This document shows, in pieces, positions 45,778 to 54,556 of a stretch of 64,000 nucleotides of DNA. This DNA is from CAXTPV01 sp965276715 (GTDB taxonomy: Bacteria; Pseudomonadota; Alphaproteobacteria; Acetobacterales; Acetobacteraceae), in assembly GCA_965276715.1 (NCBI GenBank), contig OZ255622.1, positions 1,860,001-1,924,000 on the forward strand. Reading direction: 5' to 3'. Numbering within the stretch: the first letter of the stretch is position 1; each line of letters starts with the position of its first letter. The notes under the pieces were generated by a model. The model had not been told where the DNA came from. It made no database searches and saw nothing but the letters and a program-made list of their open reading frames with translations. Both the position numbers and the translations under genes were made by a program.

Positions 45778-46467
45778 ATGGCCGACCTCGTCATAGCCGC
45801 ACCGCCCACGAGCACGCTGGCGGTCCACGGAACCGAAGCCCGCTTTCCAGTGCGCAGGATCTTCTGCGTCGGCCGGAATTATGCCGCGCACGCGCGCGAA
45901 ATGGGCCGCGACCCCGATTGCGAGCCGCCATTCTTCTTCCTCAAGCCGGCCGACGCGGCAATCGACGACCGGTCCGAGATCCCCTATCCGCCGCTCACCA
46001 ACGCGTTGCATCACGAGATCGAGCTGGTCGTGGCGATCGGACGCGGCGGCGCCGACATCGACGCCGACCGTGCGCTCGATCACGTCTATGGCTACGCCGT
46101 GGGACTCGATCTGACGAGACGAGATCTCCAGGACGCGGCCAAGGAGCTCGGGCGCCCCTGGGACTGGGCGAAGGGGTTCGATCATTCGGCACCCGTCGCG
46201 CCGATACGCCCAGTCTCCAGCACCGAGCATCCGGCGTCCGGACGAATCTGGCTCGCGGTCGACGGCGAGATCAGACAAGACGCGGATCTGTCGGACATGA
46301 TCTGGAGCGTGAGCGACATCATCGCGATCGCCTCGCGATCGATGCAGCTTCGCCCCGGCGACCTCATCATGACCGGCACGCCGTCCGGCGTGGGCGCGAT
46401 CGGGCGGGGTCAACACGTCACCGGCGGCATCGACGGCCTGGGCGAGATCGGGATCGTGGTGCGCTGA
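45778..46467 (+). CDS. Fumarylacetoacetate hydrolase family protein
   Basis: 229 aa. FCVGRNYAAHAREMG, PPFFFLKPADAAI, HHEIELVVAIGRGG, VYGYAVGLDLTRRDLQ, WDWAKGFDHSAPV and DLIMTGTPSGVGAI are the signatures of FAH-domain hydrolases and fumarylpyruvate hydrolases, with metal-binding Glu/Asp. The exact acylpyruvate substrate is not predictable. Followed 10 bp later by the amidase gene, so probably co-transcribed. Confidence 0.92.
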   Translation: MADLVIAAPPTSTLAVHGTEARFPVRRIFCVGRNYAAHAREMGRDPDCEPPFFFLKPADAAIDDRSEIPYPPLTNALHHEIELVVAIGRGGADIDADRALDHVYGYAVGLDLTRRDLQDAAKELGRPWDWAKGFDHSAPVAPIRPVSSTEHPASGRIWLAVDGEIRQDADLSDMIWSVSDIIAIASRSMQLRPGDLIMTGTPSGVGAIGRGQHVTGGIDGLGEIGIVVR

Positions 46468-46477
46468 GGACGAAGCA

Positions 46478-48088
46478 GTGGGATCTCGGTTGTCAAAACT
46501 CGCGGGCGCGATCTTCGTCCTGGCTTGCGCCGACACGGCAGGAGCGAAACGGATGGATGACATCTCCCTCGATGGCCTCGGCATCGAAGCCGTCGGCCGC
46601 GATCTGGCTGCCGGCCGACTGACCTCGGTGGACCTGGTGCATGCCTACGAGGCCCGCATCGCGGCGATCGATCGCGCCGGTCCGGGTCTGCGTGCGATCA
46701 TCGCGATCAATCCGGACGCGGCGGCACAGGCCGCGGCAAGCGACGAGCGACGCCGTCGGGGGGCGCCGCTCGGGCCGCTCGACGGTGTGCCGCTGCTGAT
46801 CAAGGACAATATCGAGGTCGCGGGTCCGATGCCGACGACAGCCGGATCACTGGCGCTGGCTGCGAACGTGACGGGGCGCGATGCCCCACTGGTTGCCAGG
46901 CTGCGAGCGGCGGGCGCGGTGATCCTGGGCAAGACCAATCTCTCGGAATGGGCGAATTTCCGCTCCTCGTTCTCGATCAGCGGCTGGAGCGGGATCGGTG
47001 GCTTGACCCGCAATCCGTTCTCGCTCGACCGGACCGCGTGCGGATCGTCCTCGGGCAGTGCCGCTTCCGTCGCGGCATCGCTCGCGCCGGCGGCCATCGG
47101 GACCGAGACCGACGGCTCGATCACCTGCCCGGCCTCGATGAGCGGCCTGGTCGGGTTCAAGCCGACGGTCGGCCTCGTGTCGCGCACCCATGTCGTGCCG
47201 ATCTCGACGACCCAGGATACCGCGGGGCCGATGACACGCACCGTCGCCGATGCGGCGCTCCTGCTCTCGATCATGACCGGCACCGATCCGGCCGACGCGG
47301 CGACCCGCGACGCGGACATCCACCGGCCCGATGGCCCGCTCGACAGGAACGTCCTCGAAGGACAGCGCATCGGCGTCGCGCGCTTCCTCGGCGGGCGGCA
47401 CGAGGGCACCGATCGCGTGTTTGCGCATGCGCTCGACGTGCTGCGCGCAGCCGGGGCCGTGCTGGTCGAGATACCGGACGGGCCGGATCTCGATGCGATC
47501 GGCAACGCCGAGAACACGATCCTGCTGACCGAATTCAAGTCATCGCTCGACCGATATCTCGAGACGACGCCAGCCGCGGTCGCCAGCCGTACGCTAGCCG
47601 ACGTGATCGCCTTCAACGAGGCGCATGGCGATCGTGAACTCGCCCTGTTCGGCCAGGACCGGATGGTGAGCGCCGAGGCCACGAAGGGATTGGATGATCC
47701 TGCCTATCAGGCGGCCCTGTCGACGGCCAAGCGTCTCGCGGGATCGGAGGGTGTCGATCGGATGCTCGCCAGCCATCGGATCGTGGCGCTTGTCGCGCCG
47801 ACGGGGGCGCCGGCATGGACGATCGACCTCATCGACGGCGATCATGACCTGCCGGGCGCCTCGACCCTGCCGGCGGTCGCCGGCTATCCGCATCTGACCG
47901 TGCCCATGGGCGACGTCGGCGGTCTGCCGGTCGGCCTGTCGTTCATCGGTCCGGCCTGGTCGGAACGGCTTCTGCTGCAGCTCGGCTACGCCTTCGAGCA
48001 GCGCGCCAACATCAAGCCCATGCCGACATTCGCACCATCCCTGCCGCGACCCGGACGATCCCTGCTCAGTCTCGAGGAGCTTCGCTAG
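46478..48088 (+). CDS. Amidase signature family protein, probably exported
   Basis: 536 aa, GTG start. Residues 1-24 look like a signal peptide (KLAGAIFVLACADTAGA). The Ser-cisSer-Lys triad is visible: Lys109 in LLIKDNIE, the Ser-rich ACGSSSGSAASVAA around 188-200, and nucleophile Ser near 214 in GTETDGSITCPAS. The C-terminal YPHLTVPMGDVGGLPVGLSFIG is typical. It hydrolyses an unknown amide. The DUF-free architecture matches periplasmic amidases that accompany FAH-family genes. Confidence 0.9.
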   Translation: MGSRLSKLAGAIFVLACADTAGAKRMDDISLDGLGIEAVGRDLAAGRLTSVDLVHAYEARIAAIDRAGPGLRAIIAINPDAAAQAAASDERRRRGAPLGPLDGVPLLIKDNIEVAGPMPTTAGSLALAANVTGRDAPLVARLRAAGAVILGKTNLSEWANFRSSFSISGWSGIGGLTRNPFSLDRTACGSSSGSAASVAASLAPAAIGTETDGSITCPASMSGLVGFKPTVGLVSRTHVVPISTTQDTAGPMTRTVADAALLLSIMTGTDPADAATRDADIHRPDGPLDRNVLEGQRIGVARFLGGRHEGTDRVFAHALDVLRAAGAVLVEIPDGPDLDAIGNAENTILLTEFKSSLDRYLETTPAAVASRTLADVIAFNEAHGDRELALFGQDRMVSAEATKGLDDPAYQAALSTAKRLAGSEGVDRMLASHRIVALVAPTGAPAWTIDLIDGDHDLPGASTLPAVAGYPHLTVPMGDVGGLPVGLSFIGPAWSERLLLQLGYAFEQRANIKPMPTFAPSLPRPGRSLLSLEELR

Positions 48089-48147
48089 GCGAACAGAAGC
48101 AAGCGCGGCCGTATGTGCCGAGACGGGGCGGTCGCGGCGGCAGGGTG

Positions 48148-48921
48148 TCAGCGCATCATGCGAGCGGCGACGCGGGCGGCGAGGTCGGGTGGGGTGATGC
48201 GGCCGCCGAGCGCGCTGAGCGCGTTGACGCGGCCGGCGACGACGAAGGGCCGGCGCCGGAGCATCGCGTCGACCCCGACCTTTGCCACTGTATCGCTGTC
48301 CATGATGCTGGCGCGTTGGAAGCTGTTCATCGTCTGGCCGGCGACGCCGAAGAACTCGGTGTCGGTGACGCCGGGGCAGAGGGTGGTGCACGTCACCCCG
48401 CTGCCGCGCAGCTCGTGGTTGAGTGCGATGCCGAACGACAGGATGTGTGCCTTCGTGGCGCCGTAGGCGGCGTACGAGGGCACCGGCTGGAAGGCGGCCG
48501 TGGATGCGACGAGCAGGATGCGGCCCCATCCCGCGCGGCGCATGGCGGGCAGGACGAGATGGGTCAGGTGCGTGAGAGCCATGACGTTGACCTCCAGCAT
48601 CAGCCGGGTCTGGTCCCAGGAGGCGTCGGCGAAGGGCCCATAGACGCCGAGGCCCGCGTTGTTGACCAGGATATCGACGCCGGAGAGTTCGGCGGCGAGG
48701 GAATGACGCGCGGCCTCGTCGGCGAGGTCGGCGGGACGAACGGTGACGGTCGCACCGGCAGCCTGACGGAGCTCCTCCGCGAGGCGCTCGAGCGCCTCGG
48801 CGCGACGGGCGACGAGCACGAGGGCGGCGCCGCGGCGGGCGAGGGTGCGGGCGATCGCAGCGCCAATGCCGCTGGACGCGCCGGTGACGAGGGCGGTGTG
48901 GCCGGCGAGATTGTCACGCAT
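48148..48921 (-). CDS. SDR family oxidoreductase
   Basis: 257 aa classical SDR. Cofactor motif TGASSGIGAAIA, NNAG in VNNAGLGVYGPF, catalytic Ser in LLVASTAAFQ and YGATK. The C-terminal RRRPFVVAGRVNALSAL tail resembles the DltE/YqjQ-type group with extended C-terminus. The substrate is unknown. Convergent with the amidase. Confidence 0.9.
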   Translation of the reverse strand: MRDNLAGHTALVTGASSGIGAAIARTLARRGAALVLVARRAEALERLAEELRQAAGATVTVRPADLADEAARHSLAAELSGVDILVNNAGLGVYGPFADASWDQTRLMLEVNVMALTHLTHLVLPAMRRAGWGRILLVASTAAFQPVPSYAAYGATKAHILSFGIALNHELRGSGVTCTTLCPGVTDTEFFGVAGQTMNSFQRASIMDSDTVAKVGVDAMLRRRPFVVAGRVNALSALGGRITPPDLAARVAARMMR

Positions 48922-49273
48922 GGCGGGCTCCTGGTTGAGCGTCGATCGCGTCGAAAGCTCAATCGCCCGATCGCCAACGGGTTGCGGATGATCAGGCGGT
49001 TTGGGCGGCCCGACCTCGCATTTGCATCAGGGCCGTTCACACACGCTTGAGGCAGGCGGAATTTATTGTGCGGCGCACCATCTGATTGACCAGCACCGAT
49101 TAGCGTTCGGGAGAACGCAATCCGGTGTCGGGCGCCTCGTCTGAGCTCCACCCAGTCGCTGCCAGATAATTTGGTCCGACGCGAACGGCGTCGCGGACTG
49201 ACGTCCGGTCGTGTGCTCGGCGGATCCGCGTGGACGTGCACGGCCGGTCGGTTTCGAAAGATCGAGGCCCACC
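48922..49273. other. Intergenic region between divergent SDR and exported hypothetical
   Basis: About 350 bp without a supported gene. It must hold the promoters of both flanking genes. GC content is locally lower around 49050-49110 and 49160-49170. No clear inverted repeat or riboswitch was recognised. Confidence 0.5.
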
Positions 49274-49789
49274 ATGACATCTTCACCAGCAATGATCAGC
49301 GCCGGCCGCCAGGCGGTTCGAACGTCGCGGTTGCCTCGGGCGATAGCCGCGCTGATGGTCGTACTTGGATTGGGCGCCCGCGCCGCGCAGCCGGTGGGTC
49401 CGTTGGACGCGGCCAGCGCCGGGCAGCCGAGCGGTGCGCTGATCGGACGCTGGCAGGGTGAGCAGGACGGTCCCGTCATCACGCAGTTGACCCTACGCGG
49501 ATCGCTGCGGGGCGGATCAGGCCACTACGACATCACCACCCTGACCCACTCGTCGGGCTCGCATGGCTCGCGCTACGAGCCGTGGTCGGGACGCTGGGTG
49601 CGCGTGACCGAGGAGATCGCCGGCCGGCCGCAAACGGTGATCCGTCTGCAGGGCGCGTTGAACGACGAGATCGATCGCTACATCCTCGACAGCGCCGGCA
49701 TCCTCGAGCCCACGCCGGATTACGTCGGGCGTCCGCTGAGCAAGGAGGAGATTGCGCTCTACAGCCTTACTCCGGTGCGGCTGGATTGA
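49274..49789 (+). CDS. Exported hypothetical protein
   Basis: 171 aa. A twin-Arg-free signal-like start (RLPRAIAALMVVLGLGARAAQ) suggests export. The mature part is beta-rich (GALIGRWQGEQDGPVITQLTLRGSLRGGSGHYDITTLTHSSGSHGSRYEPWSGRW, TVIRLQGALNDEIDRYILD) and resembles lipocalin-like or cystatin-like small periplasmic domains without a definite match. Start chosen as the ATG giving MTSSPAM; an earlier ATG-less extension is possible. Confidence 0.6.
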   Translation: MTSSPAMISAGRQAVRTSRLPRAIAALMVVLGLGARAAQPVGPLDAASAGQPSGALIGRWQGEQDGPVITQLTLRGSLRGGSGHYDITTLTHSSGSHGSRYEPWSGRWVRVTEEIAGRPQTVIRLQGALNDEIDRYILDSAGILEPTPDYVGRPLSKEEIALYSLTPVRLD

Positions 49790-50066
49790 CCGTTGCAGGC
49801 CTGGCCAGATGCCACGACGTCCCTCCTAGCGAAATCGCCCCGTTCCGATGGCAGTCAGCGGACCGACAGCCACGCTGAATGACTGCGTCAACGTGTTCGC
49901 ACCAGAACGCCGCCCGATCCGACCTGTCCAACACCACCACCCGACGGTTGTGGTTTGTTAGGCGATCAGGATTGCTCGAATTCGAGATGCTCGAAGAATT
50001 GCACGGCGATGGATTTTCGGAGCGTCTTGACGATAAGCTGATCACAAGACCGGGGAGGCTCAGCAG

Positions 50067-50489
50067 GTGTCGTTGCTTCGGATCCGAAAAACGAGCGCAT
50101 GGAAATTCCAGACCAGCGCAACGGGAGGCCTTGGCGTAGGCTTCTTTGTCGCCTCTGGCGGCGGGATCGCATTGATCGATCCGAAAAGCAAGGGTGAGGA
50201 TCATCCGACTTGGCTGCACTATGCGGGCGCGGGCGTTGGCGCCTCCGTGGGCTTGCGTAAGATTCCCAAAGTCGGACCCGCCATCGATACCAGGGGCTTG
50301 TCGGAGAAGGGCAGTGGCAACCTGGCGCCGGCCTCGTTCTGGAACCACGGGATCGTCTACGTCATGAATGGATGCTCCGGCGACGATCTGGAACTCACCG
50401 ATTTCAAAGGACCGTGCTGTTTCGTTGACGTCGGTGCGGGGCTCGTTGCTGGTTACGCTGGGTTCGGTCTTCTCATGAAACATCAGTGA
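50067..50489 (+). CDS. Gly-rich hypothetical protein
   Basis: 140 aa, GTG start. Alternating glycine/hydrophobic segments (SATGGLGVGFFVASGGGIALIDP, HYAGAGVGASVGLR, DVGAGLVAGYAGFGLLM) suggest amphipathic beta strands or a pore-like element. Similar proteins occur beside polymorphic-toxin or VgrG genes in my recollection, which I cannot verify. No such partner is seen here. The start is uncertain and it could be a C-terminal fragment. Confidence 0.45.
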   Translation: MSLLRIRKTSAWKFQTSATGGLGVGFFVASGGGIALIDPKSKGEDHPTWLHYAGAGVGASVGLRKIPKVGPAIDTRGLSEKGSGNLAPASFWNHGIVYVMNGCSGDDLELTDFKGPCCFVDVGAGLVAGYAGFGLLMKHQ

Positions 50490-50633
50490 GGAAGCGATCA
50501 CGAGTCTCTCGGAGCCGGTTATCGGACCCATGTTGTTCGAAACCAAGGCCGATCCGCACGCGCTGCTGTTGAGTCGCGGTTGGAATCTTGGGCCGCAGGC
50601 GAATGCTGGCATCAGCATTTCGAACGGCTATGT

Positions 50634-51062
50634 ATGGTGACAGCGGCGATGCAGCCCGGTGCCGGAAATATCGTCCGGCTTCTTTTTCTTTTGATTGGGG
50701 TCGTGGCGGTCGCGGTCGGTGTCAGGCAGATGGCAATGACTGCCTCGTTGCTGCGGAACGGTGTGACGACAGTCGGTATTGTTCCGGCGGCGAGCGATCC
50801 GACCGCGACACTCAGCCATCCGTCTGTGACATTCACAACGAGTGCGGGGGTCGTCGTTCGCTACAGGCAAAACGGTTATTCGGCTACGCGGGGGCGTACG
50901 CATGTCGACGTGATCTATGATCCGTCCGACCCGGAGGGCAGCGCAAACGTCCGGTCGTTCTCCACCCTGTGGCTGCCGGTCGTATTGCCGCTGACGTTGG
51001 GCCTCGCGGCCCTCGGGCTCGTCGGGGCGAGCCTCTTGATGGGATGGAGAGTGGCTCAATGA
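50634..51062 (+). CDS. DUF3592-like small membrane protein
   Basis: 142 aa from the ATG giving MVTAAMQPGAGN. Two hydrophobic segments (IVRLLFLLIGVVAVAVGVRQM near the N-terminus and LWLPVVLPLTLGLAALGLVGASLLMGW near the C-terminus) bracket a soluble loop with VTTVGIVPA, VTFTTSAGVVVRYRQNGYSATRGRTHVDVIYDPSDPE, which is the DUF3592 pattern. Its stop overlaps the next gene by 4 bp. Confidence 0.75.
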   Translation: MVTAAMQPGAGNIVRLLFLLIGVVAVAVGVRQMAMTASLLRNGVTTVGIVPAASDPTATLSHPSVTFTTSAGVVVRYRQNGYSATRGRTHVDVIYDPSDPEGSANVRSFSTLWLPVVLPLTLGLAALGLVGASLLMGWRVAQ

Positions 51063-51379
51063 GGACGACGTCCTGGGCGGCGTTCGGGGTCCGCCTCGGC
51101 ATTGCGGGTATGATCGGGTGTGCGCTCATGATTGATAAACGCGGATGGGCGCAGGACTTACCTACTTCGCCGAACGCACGTCCAACCAAAATCGAGCCGA
51201 TCACGACGTCGATGGCGCAGCTTCTGGACGAGGGGTATGCGATTACGGCCATGAGTGCCGGCCTTGCAGGTTTTGGTTTTGTCTTGCGGCGAGAAAAAAT
51301 GTGGATCTTTTGCACAGTGAGTTCGTCTGGACAGCCGCCCCACGCCAAACCGACTTCGGATTGTGGTCGTTTGAACTGA
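51059..51379 (+). CDS. Small exported hypothetical protein
   Basis: 106 aa overlapping the DUF3592-like gene (ATGA). Signal-like start (FGVRLGIAGMIGCALMIDKRGWAQ). The mature part, MAQLLDEGYAITAMSAGLAGFGFVLRREKMWIFCTV, resembles small periplasmic proteins that end in a short cysteine-containing strand. The open frame after residue 90 has poor composition, and the neighbouring frame continues plausibly for 60 codons, so a frameshift near 51320 is possible. Confidence 0.5.
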   Translation: MRTTSWAAFGVRLGIAGMIGCALMIDKRGWAQDLPTSPNARPTKIEPITTSMAQLLDEGYAITAMSAGLAGFGFVLRREKMWIFCTVSSSGQPPHAKPTSDCGRLN

Positions 51380-51829
51380 ATGTGGTCGGTGTCCCACTTC
51401 TGGACCGGGAACACGAGCTCCCGAAGCAGTGCGCTGTTGAAATGACAACGAAAACCATGACGTCTTTTGGATGCGTGCTAATAGAATGGCGGGCTGTGTT
51501 ACATCTTCAATGGCGCCGACAGCTAGCCCACACCGGATTATGTCGGAGCGGCGTGCTGATATGCCTTACTGAGTAGCATGGATCGAGTGCAACAGGGACA
51601 GCGACACTCTCAAAACTGCGTTCATTCGCTCGGATGCTCGGATGCTCGGATGCTCCTTGACCGGCTCGGTGGCCTTCGAGTCCTCCCTTCATTAGCGGCG
51701 CAGCCCGCTGCGCGATGGGCATGATCGTGAAAACAGGATTTGCGTCGTCGGGCAGAAGATCAGTTTGTATCGTCAGGGAGAGGTGTATTGGCCCGCGGAG
51801 AACACGTTGATCTTATAGCTGCTGACGTG
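51380..51829. other. Non-coding or decayed stretch before the IS3 remnant
   Basis: No gene is supported. Composition is atypical and lower in GC than the chromosome. It contains a CTCGGATG unit repeated three times at 51629-51652. A CTGACGTGA direct duplication abuts the left IS end at 51822-51839. Confidence 0.5.
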
Positions 51830-52795
51830 ACTGACGTGAGCCCCAAAAACACCTCCAGTCCAGGCTGATCGCGCCACAGTGCGCTATTGGTCGATCCGAC
51901 CGAGCGACATCGCGGCGCGGGAGCGGCTGCGGGCGCTCGCGGCCGAGCGGCGCCGCTTCGGCTATCGGCGGCTTGGTTTTCTGCTCGAGCGCGAGGGCGT
52001 CCGCATGAACCATAAGAAGCTGCGTCGCCTTTATTGTGAGGAGCGTTTGCAGGTGCGCCGTCGCGGTGGACGCAAACGCGCGCTTGGGACGCGTCGCCCG
52101 CTGGTCGTGCCGAATGCAAAGAACGAGCGTTGGTCGATCGATTTTGCGTCGGACACCCTGTCGGATGGTCGCCGGTTCCGGATCCTGTGCGTCGTCGACG
52201 ACTTCACACGCGAGTGCGTCGCACTGGTGGCGGACACGTCGCTTTCTGGCGCGCGCGTCGCACGAGAGCTCGACGCGGTCGTGGCCGCTCGCGACAGGCC
52301 AACGACGATCGTCAGCGACAACGGAACGGAGTTCACCAGCGTCGCGATCCTGCGCTGGAGCCAGCAGCGCGGCGTCGGTTGGCATTACATCGCACCTGGC
52401 AAGCCGCAACAGAACGCTTTTGCTGAAAGCTTCATTGGCCGTCTGCGTGACGAATGCCTGAACGAGACAATCTTCATGTCGCTCCGACATGCTCGTGCAA
52501 CGCTGGCGAGCTGGGCGCTTGGACTACAACCAAGCCCGGCCGCACTCGGCGCTGGGCGGCCGATCGCCCGGCTCAACGAGCCTGCCGCCGTGCTCACCCG
52601 CATCAAGGCCGCTGCGCGCCGGCTTCGCCGATGGCCCTCGGCCAGCCTTGACCCGGGCTGCGCGCGACGGCGACGATGAGGATGGCCGGGACGGAGAAAC
52701 GGCGCTCGACCGAACAGAGAAACACCGGCAGGGTCGGAGCGGCAACACCGGCGGACTCTACTTTTGACTGGAGGCAAGTTGGGGCTCACGTCAGT
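51830..52795 (+). mobile_element. Truncated IS3-family element
   Basis: Ends are inverted repeats: ACTGACGTGAGCCCCAA then CCTCCAGTC at 51830-51860, matched by its complement at 52766-52795. Length is about 966 bp, shorter than a full IS3-type element, because orfA and the start of orfB are missing. No target duplication is visible. Non-autonomous remnant. Confidence 0.8.
51879..52767 (+). pseudogene. IS3-family transposase OrfB, truncated and frameshifted
   Basis: An rve-type integrase core is readable: YGYRRLG-like FGYRRLGFLLEREG, first Asp in WSIDFASDTL, second Asp in IVSDNGTEF, and Glu in AFAESFIGRLRDECLNE. Near 52514 an extra base shifts the frame, so the conserved LDYNQARPHSALGGR continues in another frame up to about 52767. 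The N-terminal part and orfA are absent. Confidence 0.85.
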
Positions 52796-53282
52796 TCCGT
52801 ACATGTTTCCGGCGGAAAAGTGGATAAGTCACGATGTAGATCAGGTATTAGCTCGTCTAATGGCCGATGCTTGGACGCGAAAATTGGCATGCTCTTATGA
52901 TCAAAGGAAATTCAAAGTCTTGATCGAGAAGCCCGATGAAACTGGAAGTGTTACTTGCGTGACATTTTTCGAAGTCCGGTGAGGTATGGACTCGCCACAA
53001 CGTATGGTAGCAACGGGACAGACCGGTTGATGACTGTCGTTCTCTGGCCGGCAAGAAGGCTAAGGACTTTGGTCGTGTGGCCTCCTGCAAGCGACCATAA
53101 CTCTGCTCCCTGCGAATTGGAGCTTTTCTGATAATCTCTCCATCTCGGTTTCCTTGGCTGGTCAGAGCGAAGGACGATGCAGGTACCGAGGTTCTTTTTG
53201 AATGCCCGAGAGGAGATCGTTCTCAAGCATGAGCGGATAAAGTTCCGATCGCCGACGGCAATCATAAAGCTGAGACCAGCTA
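52796..53282. other. Low-GC stretch between IS3 and IS630 copies, with a gene fragment
   Basis: From the IS3 end, an open frame on the plus strand runs to 52982 and encodes about 60 residues of protein-like sequence (PAEKWISHDVDQVLARLMAD, FKVLIEKPDETGSVTCVTFFEVR). It has no start of its own outside the IS, so it is probably the 3' end of a gene cut by the insertion. The rest, to 53282, shows no supported gene. Confidence 0.45.
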
Positions 53283-54489
53283 GTGTTCCGAACCGGAAGT
53301 TCGTAATTTTCTGATTGTACTTTTGCATTGGCGGTGTGATGATCTTCCTGGGGCTCTGGGAGGATCATCGGATGGCTGGTCGCCGTGCGGTTCAGATCAT
53401 GTTGAGCGAGGCAGAGCGCGCTGAGCTGACCTCGCTATCGACACGCCGCAAAACGGCGCAGGCGTTGGCGTTGCGGGCGCGCATCGTGCTGGAGTGCACG
53501 GACGGCACGCAGAACAAGGACGTGGCCACCACCCTTGGGATTGATGACGCCACGGTGGCGAAGTGGCGACTGCGTTTTGCCGAGCACCGGATAGATGGGC
53601 TCCGTGACGAGCCACGCTCGGGTGCGCCGCGTACTGTCGACGACGCCCGTGTCGAAGCAGTGATCGTGCGCACGCTTGAAAGCCTGCCTGCGAACGCAAC
53701 CCACTGGAGTTCGCGCGGTATGTCGCGTGCCTCTGGCGTGTCTGTCTCGACGGTGCAGCGGATCTGGCGCGCTTTCGGCCTGCAGCCGCACCGACTGGAG
53801 ACCTTCAAGCTGTCGACTGATCCAGACTTCGTGGCCAAAGTGCGTGACGTCGTCGGCCTCTACGTCTCGCCGCCAGCGCATGCCATCGTGCTATGCGTCG
53901 ACGAGAAGTCGCAAATCCAGGCGCTGGATCGCAGCCAGCCGATGCTGCCGCTGCGGCCTGGGCAGACTGCACGCCGGACCCACGACTACAAGCGCCACGG
54001 CACGACGTCCTTGTTCGCAGCCCTCGACATCGCCACCGGCCATGTCATTGGACGCTGCTACCCACGTCACCGTGCCACCGAGTTCCGCCGCTTTCTCGAC
54101 CAGATCGAGGCCAACGTGCCAGACGATCTCGACGTCCACCTCGTCATCGACAACTACGCTACACACAAGGCGCCGATCGTCCGGAACTGGCTGATCAAGC
54201 GACCGCGCTGGCATATCCACCTGACACCGACCAGCTCGTCATGGCTCAACCAAGTGGAGCGCTTCTTCGCACTCCTCACCGAGCGTCAGATCAGGCGTGG
54301 TGCCCATCAAAGCGTCGCTGCCCTGCAATGCGCCATCAATGCTTTCATCGACCAGCACAACACCAACCCTAAACCGTTCCGCTGGACCAAATCAGCCGAC
54401 GACATCCTCGCCAGCATCGAGCGATTCTGCGTCAGAAACTCTCCCACCACCCTCGCTGAATAACAATACGAACTTCCGGTTCAGGACAC
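53283..54489 (+). mobile_element. Complete IS630-family insertion sequence
   Basis: 1207 bp. Terminal inverted repeats of about 25 bp (left GTGTTCCGAACCGGAAGTTC at 53283, right complement ending 54489, 22 of 25 matching). It is flanked by TA on both sides (53281-53282 and 54490-54491), the dinucleotide target duplication of IS630/Tc1-mariner elements. One intact transposase gene lies inside, so it looks recent. Confidence 0.92.
53372..54463 (+). CDS. IS630-family transposase
   Basis: 363 aa. N-terminal helix-turn-helix (ALALRARIVLECTDGTQNKDVATTLGIDDATVAKWRLRF) and a DDE domain with Asp in LCVDEKSQIQALDR, Asp in LVIDNYATHKAP and Glu in NQVERFFALLTERQIRRG. The frame is uninterrupted. The ATG giving MAGRRAVQIML is preferred to an earlier frame start inside the left end. 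Confidence 0.95.
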   Translation: MAGRRAVQIMLSEAERAELTSLSTRRKTAQALALRARIVLECTDGTQNKDVATTLGIDDATVAKWRLRFAEHRIDGLRDEPRSGAPRTVDDARVEAVIVRTLESLPANATHWSSRGMSRASGVSVSTVQRIWRAFGLQPHRLETFKLSTDPDFVAKVRDVVGLYVSPPAHAIVLCVDEKSQIQALDRSQPMLPLRPGQTARRTHDYKRHGTTSLFAALDIATGHVIGRCYPRHRATEFRRFLDQIEANVPDDLDVHLVIDNYATHKAPIVRNWLIKRPRWHIHLTPTSSSWLNQVERFFALLTERQIRRGAHQSVAALQCAINAFIDQHNTNPKPFRWTKSADDILASIERFCVRNSPTTLAE

Positions 54490-54556
54490 TAGACAATGTA
54501 TTTTAACCGTAAGGAAAAGTATTATGGATTGCTATCGCCAGAGTGCGGCAGCTTAA

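Noticed and set aside
48115..49050. Long plus-strand open frame opposite the SDR gene
   Set aside because: Gly/Glu/Arg-rich shadow; the minus strand carries all SDR motifs.
52951..53328. Minus-strand open frame between the IS3 and IS630 copies
   Set aside because: It runs into the IS630 end and has no recognisable domain or ribosome-binding site; treated as chance.
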